Assembly: GCA_024803745.1 (NCBI GenBank)
Contig: JANJXV010000043.1
Location: 5,043,518 to 5,107,517, forward strand
DNA from: Megascapheus bottae
Taxonomy: Eukaryota; Chordata; Mammalia; Rodentia; Geomyidae
Length of the DNA: 64,000 nucleotides
Reading direction: 5' to 3'
Both the position numbers and the translations under genes were made by a program. The notes under the pieces are model-generated. The model saw only the letters and a program-made list of their open reading frames with translations, was not told the DNA's origin and ran no database searches. This document shows, piece by piece, positions 55,430-64,000 of this stretch (position 1 is the first letter of the stretch; the number at the start of each line of letters is the position of its first letter).

Positions 55430-56544
55430 ATGGAACAGTCACTGGCAAACCTAGAGCAGAGTCTTCCAAGTGCTATACAAATGCAATTGATAACATCATT
55501 AATGAAAAATGTGAAAATATAAAGAAAAAGATAAGGGAGGAAGCCATAGCTAAACAAGAGGAAATCATAAACAAGGTGATAAGTGAAAAAGAAGAAGCCA
55601 TAAAGGAGGCCATAATAAAGGTTTTTCAAAGAAACATGGATGTATTCACAGAATGAACAAATAAAAAGTTGACCGAACTCCAGCAAATGTCCAAAGAAAA
55701 TAAAGCTACGGAGCTAACCACTCAAATGGAAATCAAGGAGCTAAAGAAATCCATACATGATCTAAAAGAAGAGATGCAAGGCATCAAAAATGAGCAATTA
55801 GAAGCAAGGGAGATGAAAAATAAAGTAGATAGCTTTGATAGCAGGTTAGACAATGCAGAGGAGAGAATTTCTGGGGCTGAAGATAATTTAGTTATTGTAG
55901 AGAAAGAACAGAAAATGAGTCAATCCAAATCTAGGAAATATGAGAGAGCGCTTCAGAGGATCCAAGATACAATTAGGAAGCCTAATTTAAGGCTAATTGG
56001 TATTGAGGAGGGTCTGGAGAAAGAGGTCAATGGTAATGGAAACATACTTCAGGGATTCATCTCAGAGAATTTCCCAAACATCCAGAAGGGCAGGCCCATC
56101 CAGATACAAGAAGCTTTTAGAAGCCCAAACAAACCTGACCAGAAAAGAACGTCCCACCGCCACATCGAAATCTGAACTGGATCAATAGAAACCAAAGAAA
56201 GGATCTTAAAGGCTGCCAGGGTAAAGGGATCAATAACCTATAAAGGCAAACCAATAAGAATAACCAGAGATTTCTCAGCAGAGACCATGCAAGCAAGAAC
56301 TGACTGGAAGCATATATGTCATGCCCTGAAGTCAAATAACTACCAACCAAGAATACTGTACCCAGCTAAGCTCTCATTCATAACTGAGGGAACAATAAAA
56401 ACATTCCATTCAAGGGAAAAGCTGCAACAATATGTAGCAACAAAACCAACACTACAGAGAATACTGAAAGATGTTCTATACATAGAAAACCAAAATAAAT
56501 GCAATATAGGGAAAGAAATGGCACCTAAACAGCATACCATCTAA
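55430..56544 (+). pseudogene. LINE-1 ORF1 remnant
   Basis: It matches the ORF1 at 13951-15065. The coiled-coil half and the RNA-binding region are in the frame 55669-56175 (TELQQMSKENKATELTTQ...). The C-terminal domain is in another frame, 56287-56544 (MQARTDWKHICHALK...). A TGA at 55654-55656 and a frame change near 56175 break it. The positions of lesions differ from the minus-strand copy, so each decayed independently after insertion. Confidence 0.88.
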
Positions 56545-56624
56545 GGACCACAAGAACTGTCAAGACACAGGCCCTAATAAAAGTTTTTAAAAATGGTAGG
56601 AACTAATAAATATCTCTCAATCCT

Positions 56625-59600
56625 AACTCAATATCAATGGACTTAACTCTCCAATTAAATGGCATAGGCTGTCTAGTAGGATCAAAACGCAAGAGCCATC
56701 GTTCTGCTGTCTTCAAGAGACACATCTTACCCAAAAAAACCATCATCTTTTGAAAGTGAGAGGTTGGAATAAACTCTATCAAGCTAATGGCCCCCATAAA
56801 CAGGCTGGAGTTGCCATCCTCATATCAGATAAAATAGACTTCAAACTAAAATTAGTAAGAAAAGACAAAGAAGGTTACTACATACTACTAAAGGGATCTT
56901 TCCTCCAGGAAGACATAACGATCCCAAATATTTACACACCCAATTCCGGAGCTCCAAACTTCATCGAGCAAACTTTGCTTACACTGAAACAATACATAGA
57001 TTGAAATGCAGTGATTGTCAGTGACTTTAACACACCACTCTCACCTATGGACAGATCAACAAGGCAAAAACTCAACAGAGAAACCTTAGAACTGAACAAC
57101 TATATAGACCAACTAGATCTAACAGACATCTGCAGAATATTCCAACCAGCAACAACACAATATATGATTTTCACAGCAGCACATGGAACATTTTCCAAAA
57201 TTGATCACATTTTAGTCCATAAAACAAACCTGGTCAGATTCAGAAGCACTGAAATTATTCCATGCACACTCTCAGACCACAAAGGCATCAAACTGGAACT
57301 GAACACACATCTCCACCAACGATAACCCTGTAACTCATGGACACTGAACAACACATTGTTGAATCACCAATGGGTCATCGAAGAGATCAGAACAGAAATC
57401 CAACAGTTTATGAAATTTAACAGTAAGGAGCACACAAAATACCAACTCCTTTGGGACACAGCAAAAGCAGTACTCAGAGGAAAATTTATAGCGCTGAGTG
57501 CCTACAACAAGTTGGGAAAATTGCAAACCAACAAGTTAATGTCTCACCTTAAGCTCCTGGAAAAAGAGCAACAAACCAACCCTAATCCCAGTAGAATAAT
57601 GCAAATAATTAAAATCAAAGCAGAATTGGATGATTTGGAATCCAAACAAATTATAGAAAGAATCAACAAAACAAGGAGCTGGTTCTTTGAAAGAATTAAC
57701 AAAATTGACAAGCCCTTAGGAAATCTTACCAAAAAAAGAAGAGAGCATATAGAAATAAACAAAATCGCAGATGAAAATGGAAATATCCCGACAGAAATTA
57801 CCAAGATCCAGAATATCATGAGGGCATACTTCTCAAACCTTTACGCCAACAAATTTGAGAATCTAGATAAAATGGATGAATTCCTAGCCAATGTTAACAT
57901 ACCCACACTGAACCAAGAAGAACTAAGCCATCTCAACAGGCCTGTTTCAAGCTCTGAAATAGAAATAGCAATTAGAGAACTTCCACCTAAGAAAAGCCCA
58001 GGGCCAGATGGATTCACAGCTGAATTCTATAAGGTCTTCAAAGCAGAGCTCACACCACTACTCCTCAAGCTATTCAACAAAATTGAAAATGAAGGTTCCT
58101 TACCAAACTCATTCTATGAAGCCAGTATAACCCTCATCCCCAAACCAGACAGAGGTTCATCAAAGAAAGGGAACTATAGACCTATTTCTTTGACCCAAAA
58201 CTTCTCAACAAAATACTGGCCAACCGTCTACAACAACTCATGAAAAAATTATACACTATGATCAAACTGGATTCATCACAGGGAGGCAAAGCTGGTTCCA
58301 CATAGCAAATCAATTAATATAATTCAACACATCAACAGGAGCAAGGAGAATAATCACACGATTGTCCCAATAGATGCGGAAAAGGCATTTGACAAGATCC
58401 AACACCCCTTTATGTTAAAAGCTCTGGAGAAATTAGGAATCCATGGAACATTCCTCAATGTAATAAAGGCTGTGTATGAGAAACCCACTGCTAGTATTAC
58501 ACTTAATGGTGAAAATCTAAAGCCATTCCCTCTAAAATCAGGAATGAGACAAGGATGCCCACTCTCTCCACTACTCTTTAACATAGTGCTAGAATTCCTA
58601 GCCTGTGCAATAAGGCAAGAAGCAAGCATAAAGGGGATCCAAGTAGGGAAAGAGGACATAAAACTATCCCTCTTTGCAGATGACATGATTGTGTATTTAA
58701 AGAATCCTATAGACTCTACTCCCAAGCTCCTTGAGCTGATTCAAAGCTTTGGAAGGGTAGCAGGCTATAAAGTCAACCCTCAAATATCAACTGCCTTCCT
58801 TTATGCCAACAGTGAGAGGAACGAGGCAACAATCAGGAAAGAAACTCCTTTAACAATAGCCTCAAAGAAAATAAAGTACCTACGAATTACCTTAACTGAG
58901 AAAGTAAAGGACCTTTTTGACGAAAACTTTAAAATCCTAAAAAAGAAAATTAAAGCAGAATTTAGGAAATGGAAAAACCTGCCATGCTCCTGGATTGGAA
59001 GAATCAACATTGTGAAAATGACAGTCTTGCCAAGAGCTATCTACAAATTCAACGCAATACCCATCAATATCCCAAAGGCATTTTTTAAAGAAATAGAAGA
59101 GGCAATTCAAAATATCATATGGAATAATAAAAGACCCCGTATAGCAAAAGCACTTCTTAGCAGAAAGATCAGCGCTGGAAGAATTTCAATTCCAAACTTT
59201 AGACTCTATTGCAGAGCGATAATTATCAAAAAAGCTTAGTACTGGCACAAGAACAGGCCTGAAGACCAATGGAATAGAACTGAGGGCCCGGATACTAAAC
59301 CACAGACTTATGGCCACCTAATCTTGGACAAGAGAGCCAAAAAAATAGAATGGAAGAAAGACAGCCTCTTCAAAAAGTTGTGCTGGCAGAACTGGTTAAG
59401 CACCTGCAGAAAACTAAGGTTGGATCCTTTTTTGTCACCTTGCACTAGAAGTAACTCCAAATGGATCAAAGTCTTGGAGGTAAAAGCTGACACACTGGAA
59501 ACTTTACAGGAAGGAATAGGAGATACCCTAGGCCTCCTTGGCACAGGTGGAATCTTTCTTAATAAGGACCAAGAATCACAACAAATCAGAGAAAGGCTGG

Positions 59601-60410
59601 ATAAGTGGGACTGCATTAAACTGCAGAGCTTTTGTATGGCAAAGGACATACTTAGTAAATTAATTAGGAAGCCTACAGACTGGGAGAAGGTCTTCATCAA
59701 CCAAACAACGGACAAAGGCCTCATATATAAAATATATCAACAACTCAAAAAATTGAATCACTCCAAAACTAATCTCCGAAGTAACAACCATCCCATTAAA
59801 AATGGGCCAAAGATTTAAAGAGAGGACTTCTCTGAAGAAGAAACAAAAATGGCCTGTAGACACATGAAGAAATGCTCAACATCTCTCGTCATAAAAGAAA
59901 TGCGAATCAAAACAATACTAAGATTCCACCTCACTCCAGTTAGAATGGCCTGGATCAGGAAAACGAACAATAACAGATGCTGGATGGGATGTGGCCAGGA
60001 GGGATCGCTACTACACTGTTGGTGGGAGTGCAAACTCATTCAACCAGTATGGAAAGCAGTGTGGCAGTGCCTCAAAAGGCTAAACATAGAACTCCCCTAT
60101 GACACAGCAATTCCACTACTAGGCATTAACCCAACCATCCAGAAAGAAGGACATACTAAATCCACTAGCACAACAATGTTCATTGCAGCACTATTCACCA
60201 TAGCAAAGCTATGGAAACAACCTTGATGTCCCTCAGTTGATGAGTGGATCAACAAGTTGTGGTATTTGTACACAATGGAATTCTATGCTGCTGTCAGAAA
60301 GAATGACATCGCCCCATTTGTTAGGAAATGGAAAGACTTGGAAAAAATCATATAAAGTGAAGTAAGCCAGACTCAAAGGAACTTAGGCTCAATGGTTTCC
60401 CTCATTCATC
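56625..60410 (+). pseudogene. LINE-1 ORF2 remnant
   Basis: Endonuclease part in frames 56750-57004 and 57011-57325 (stop TGA at 57002-57004; SDHKGIK present). RT part in 57356-58243 and 58412-59239, with [21 protein letters not shown] and an intact FADD near 58675-58686. C-terminal part in 59324-59818 and 59849-60226 ([17 protein letters not shown]). At least six stops or frameshifts interrupt it, including a small deletion near 58195 that removes the residues after RPISL. Confidence 0.92.
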
Positions 60411-60939
60411 ATAATCATTAGAAACCTTGGGCTCTACTAGCAGAGATCTGCAATAGAGCAAAATCTTGATACATAAGGCCATATAATGTGAAGCTAATTG
60501 AAAGGACCTCCAGGATATTGAAACAAAAGCCATATTGGTTATCTCATATTGGTATAGTATCTCACTTTGTTATCTGATATATTGAATTTATTTGTGTTTG
60601 TTTATTTGAAATTTGATAGGAAGGGGGGAAAACCAAGACAGGTCGGGGGTGTGGGGGGGAGGGAAATGCGTACCAAGACATGTGAAAGGGTATCAATGTA
60701 TGTGAATTAATTCACCTTCTATCTGGCAAATAACATATAACCCTTTTACTAATTAAAATAAAAAAATGCAAAAAAAATCACAGACTAAAAAGACAGCCTA
60801 AGTAGTTACTGTTTTTTTTCCTCCTCAGTGGATCAAGGCAAAATGCACATAATTACACAAATCAGTCTGTGCTATCTCAGTCTCTGTGGATTTTCCAGTA
60901 TTTGAGATGGAAGACGAGTAATAGAAAAATGGATGTCCA

Positions 60940-61124
60940 GGGCCCGAAGTTTGGCCTAGTGATAAGAGTGCTGCCTAAATGCATGAAGACCCGGGTTTGA
61001 TTCCTTGGTAGCACCCACACAGAAAAAAACCTCAAAGTGCTGCTGTGGCTCAAGTGATAGAGCTCTAACCTTGAGAAAAGTCCAAAAATAATGCTCAAGC
61101 CCTGAGTTCAAGCCCCATAACTGG
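60940..61124 (+). mobile_element. ID-like dimeric SINE abutting receptor fragment
   Basis: Head 'gtttggcctagtgataagagt', B box 'gggtttgattcc', second half 'gctgctgtggctcaagtg', and end 'ccccataactgg'. It meets the receptor fragment with no A-tail and no gap, sharing only GGCC at the joint. Confidence 0.87.
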
Positions 61125-61455
61125 CCACAACCCTGACAAGAGCCATGGCAGTCAGAAGCATATTACCACCACACATAAAAAGGATGAACAGAGACCTTGG
61201 TGTGAGGCAGCCCCCATAGGAGATGGTTCTGCTGTGTCTCTGGAGGTCCGCCAGCAACTTGGTAGGGGAGGTGAAGCAAATGTCATGCAAGGAGAGGATG
61301 GAGAGGAAGTAATACATGGGGGTGTGGAGGTGGGGATCAGAGATGTCAGCCAGGATGATGAGCAGATTTTCTGAGCACAATGGACAGGAAGACCCTAAAC
61401 ATGAAGGGCTGTAGTTCAGGGTCATCTTAGAATCTCAGGAGATGGAACTCTGTGA
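61125..61455 (-). pseudogene. Odorant receptor fragment (N-terminus to TM3), truncated
   Basis: On the minus strand it encodes the N-terminal region, TM1, [22 protein letters not shown] (TM2), HSRTISYGGCLT and TM3 up to the homolog of MAYDRFVA (reads MALVRVVA). There it stops at a SINE. Small deletions and an extra base around TM1, a stop before the N-terminal DDPELQ equivalent, and missing residues after TM2 (TSPT-KLLADL) show multiple lesions. It most resembles the minus-strand pseudogene at 4655-5576. The 3' half is not found anywhere nearby. Confidence 0.9.
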
Positions 61456-61769
61456 CGGTTTTGAGACTGCCAGCTTCTCTGCTACTTAGACAACTGGTGA
61501 AAAAAATTAAACAGACAACAAAGGCTATGTGCCTACTGAGTTTGAGTATTTGTAAGCTGTATTTACTACCTGAGGCCAGAGCTTCTGAAATCATTCTCCA
61601 TGGGATATTTCCTGAACCTCTAGAATTTTTTTTCCTTGCTCAGCTCTTGAAGCCCTTCTATTTGCTTCTACATTAATGATACACAAGACTAGAAAGAAAC
61701 AGGCATAGAAATTACCATGTCCATGGCAACACTGCAATGCAATTTAGTCTTTGAAAATAGTGACTGAAA

Positions 61770-61985
61770 AGCTGGTTGTTGGTGGCTCACACCTATACTA
61801 CTAGCTACTCAGGAGACTATGATATGGAGATCAAAGTTTGAAGCCAGCCAGACAGGACATTCTGTGAGACTCTGTCCTCCAACTAAAGACACAAAAAGCA
61901 TAAGAGGAGCTGGGGCTCAAGTAGCAGAACACCAATCTTGAGCAAACAAAGCTCAGAGCCTAACTTCAAGTCCCAGAACTTGCAC

Positions 61986-62030
<45 letters not shown>

Positions 62031-62092
62031 TGCATGCACACACACATGCACACACACACACATACACACATACACACACATGCATGCACACA
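61770..62092 (+). mobile_element. B1/ID SINE with (CA)n tail
   Basis: Dimer ('gtggctcacacctatacta' to 'cttcaagtcccagaac') whose tail is a CA tract with GC and TG interruptions (61985-62092). Open frames of repeated His/Thr or Cys/Val across it are artefacts. Confidence 0.87.
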
Positions 62093-62415
62093 CAAATTCA
62101 TGGCCATAGTTCTTTTCTTTTTTGTTGTAAAGGTGATGTACAGAGGGGTGAAGGTTATTTAACTCAGGAATTGAGTGCATTTCTTCTTGAGCAGTATCAT
62201 CTCCTCCCTCATTTTCTCCCAGTCTTTTCCCTCCTGGAATCCAGTCCTCTCAAATTGTATAGTTCATTTTCAACATTTTCCCTAGTGAATTTCACTGCTG
62301 AATTGGTTCATGTTTTCTTCATGGACACAGTTCTGTCCTATAAGATATTTCATGAGAAATCTACAGAAATATTTTATACAACAGGTTCAATATCTTCAGA
62401 ATTGATGCCTGTTCT

Positions 62416-62490
62416 TTGTTAAGTATTGCCCCTTCTGTCTGGCAAATATGATGTAACCCTTCTATTAATTACAATAAAAAGATATTAAAA
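62416..62490 (+). mobile_element. 75-bp LINE-1 3'-end insertion with 18-bp target duplication
   Basis: The last part of the LINE-1 3' UTR ('ccttctgtctggcaaatatg', 'attaattacaataaaaa') is bounded by perfect 18-base repeats AGAATTGATGCCTGTTCT at 62398-62415 and 62491-62508. It is an extreme 5' truncation. Confidence 0.93.
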
Positions 62491-62621
62491 AGAATTGATG
62501 CCTGTTCTATTATGGTTTTCTATTCTTATAAGTTGGAGTTTTCATTATTTATTGAAACTAGAATAAACAAAACAAAATGTGCTCAGAATGGTTAATTCAT
62601 CAGGAAACTGTATAGTTGAAT

Positions 62622-62860
62622 AAAGCTGTGTGCTGGTGGCTTACGCCTGTCATCCTAGCTACTCAGGAGGCTGAGATCTGAGGATTATGGTTCAAAGCCA
62701 GCTCATCAGGAAGGATCGGGGGACTCTTGTTTTCAATGAACTCCCAGAAAACCTGAAATTGCCTCGTGTCTCAAAGTGGGAGAGATTTAGTCTTGAGCAA
62801 TAAATCCCAGGGACAGCACCCAGACCCTGAGTTCAAGTCCCATGATGATCAAAATAAAAA
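62622..62860 (+). mobile_element. B1/ID dimeric SINE
   Basis: Full dimer with 'ggcttacgcctgtcatccta', 'ggaggctgagatctgaggat' and an end 'cctgagttcaagtcccatg' followed by an A-rich tail. Confidence 0.9.
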
Positions 62861-62999
62861 GTTAGTAAAATATTAAGTTAAAAACAAAAAACCTACAAAC
62901 TGTTGAAAAGGAGACAAAGAGAATACCCACAACAGTTTTCAGACACTGCATGTATTCAGGCAAAGTTTCCTGTTTTATTATATGCTCCTCTGATTTCTG

Positions 63000-63001
<2 letters not shown>

Positions 63002-63069
<68 letters not shown>

Positions 63070-63078
63070 CCTCCCTCT
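63002..63078. repeat. (TC)n microsatellite
   Basis: Over 60 bases of pure TC then CCCT/TTTC variants, at the tail side of a minus-strand ID-like SINE. The two overlapping Ser/Leu frames are artefacts. Confidence 0.97.
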
Positions 63079-63228
63079 TTCTCGCTCTTTCTGTCTTTCT
63101 TGGGTTATGCTTATTTCCTTTACCACTTAAGTCACAGGAACATTTCTAGCTTTTCTATGTATGTGGTTGCAAGGAATCAAAACGGCGTTTGTGCATTCTA
63201 GGCAAGTACTCTACCAGTAGGGCCCCTG
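63079..63228 (-). mobile_element. ID-like SINE, minus strand, partial
   Basis: Reversed second half and head ('tctatgtatgtggttgcaagg', 'aagtactctaccagtaggg') are recognisable. The usual body next to the tail is shortened. Confidence 0.7.
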
Positions 63229-64000
63229 AGGGGAGCTTAGTTCTGTGGAGATAACAGGCCCCTGTACTTTTTTCCCAGTTTGACTGGAACCTTGGTTTTC
63301 AGATCCTTATAGAATCTGTCCTGGCTGTCCCTCCCCTTCTGACAGCTCCACCTGTAAGCTCCTCCCTCTCTCATGGCATCCACCCCCTGGTGTCCCAGCT
63401 AGGAGTGTCCCAACATGCACCTCTACTGGCCTTCCAGCGATGCCTTCCCCAGAACCCCCCAGGCACCAATTTCTCCTCCTCTTGGCTCCCTGTGTCAAAG
63501 ACATGCACCAAGACTCCCTTGCCCCAGGATGTGCTGTCCTGGGGCCTGCTTGCTTCTGGTGGGATAGAAAGCAGGCTGAGTAGGTGGGAGGGAGCTCCTT
63601 CTGAGCTAGTTTACACAACCTATCTGGCTTGGTTTCCTGGGTCCAGTTGGATGTTCTGAAGAATGAAGTAGGGGGAGCTGGGAATGTCTCACACAACCAT
63701 GGACCCACTATCCAGGGCTCTATGACACAGCAAAGAGAAACTGGGGTTAGTAGGGTCTCGGCTGAACTGATCATTATTAGCGTAGAATAGTTAGTTTGGC
63801 ACCTCATGCAGAGTACATTTCATCTTGGATTTGGAGTTTTCTTGTTGTATGGGACAATTGATCATAGCCTTCAGAAACTTTGAGGCAGGTATTTGATGTG
63901 GTAGTGTAATACTCGTTAGTTTTCATTTCTTTTGTTGTTTTCGCTCAAGTTAAAGCTTTATTATAGGCAAAACCCATCAATGTTCCTCTCTTGTAAACAT
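63229..64000. other. GC-richer DNA with no recognised feature
   Basis: The base composition rises between 63300 and 63720. A minus-strand frame of 166 codons (63307-63807) and a plus-strand frame of 89 codons overlap each other. Neither shows a known motif, and no splice pattern can be argued from the sequence alone. Possibly a unique gene-flanking region or an unfamiliar repeat. Confidence 0.4.

Larger units (their letters stand above)
55111..60778 (+). mobile_element. LINE-1, slightly 5'-truncated (5.7 kb), inactive
   Basis: It begins inside the 5' UTR (matches about 15390 of the full-length minus-strand copy read leftwards) and runs through ORF1, ORF2 and the 3' UTR to an A-rich tail. Only a six-base CAGACT repeat was seen around it, too short to call a target duplication. 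The CpG-rich promoter part of the 5' UTR is missing, so it was dead on arrival for transcription from its own promoter. Both ORFs carry several lesions. Confidence 0.95.

Noticed and set aside
55100..60785. CAGACT on both sides of the 5.7-kb LINE-1 as its target duplication
   Set aside because: Six bases are too few and the ends do not line up exactly with the element boundaries.

Overview
This is a stretch of mammalian genomic DNA, not microbial. The interspersed repeats point to a rodent. Two related SINE types dominate: a dimer with a B1/7SL-like left half and an ID-like right half, and a dimeric ID-like element with a tRNA-type B box. The LINE-1 family present has its own distinctive 5' end. 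The best guess is the Geomyoidea (kangaroo rats and pocket mice), but this rests on remembered SINE types and is an inference. Gene density is very low. One intact protein-coding gene is visible, an odorant receptor. The rest is receptor pseudogenes, one processed pseudogene, and retrotransposons in many states of decay.

Layout. 1-4.0 kb: the 3' half of a LINE-1 (+) and an older LINE-1 fragment split by a SINE. 4.65-5.58 kb: an odorant receptor pseudogene (-). 5.9-8.7 kb: SINEs and unrecognised spacer. 8.7-18.1 kb: a three-level nest, in which an old LINE-1 (+) carries a SINE, and that SINE carries a 7.2-kb full-length LINE-1 (-) with ORF1, ORF2, a 5' UTR and target-site duplications. 18.3-19.6 kb: a 5'-inverted LINE-1.

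19.9-54.9 kb: four tandem copies (A-D) of an odorant-receptor segment. Intact copies are roughly 9-10 kb long. A (19.9-27.9) and B (31.7-41.5) carry broken receptor genes. C (41.5-50.65) carries an intact receptor at 46792-47739. D (50.65-54.9) has lost the coding exon. A and B are separated by an internally deleted LINE-1 with a perfect 17-bp target duplication. C alone contains a processed LDHA pseudogene. B alone contains an inverted LINE-1 with a candidate 3' transduction. B and C share a SINE that A lacks.

55.1-60.8 kb: a nearly full-length but decayed LINE-1 (+). 60.9-61.5 kb: a SINE abutting a truncated receptor fragment (-). 61.5-64 kb: SINEs, long simple repeats, a 75-bp LINE-1 insertion with an 18-bp target duplication, and unrecognised GC-rich DNA.

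How it fits together: this is an odorant-receptor cluster in birth-and-death evolution. Tandem duplication supplied copies, and point mutations, small indels and retrotransposon insertions disabled most of them. Because the copies are paralogous, each acts as an empty-site control for insertions in the others, so the order of several events can be read. I found no sign of a novel enzymatic or defence system. The most informative material is the insertion history.
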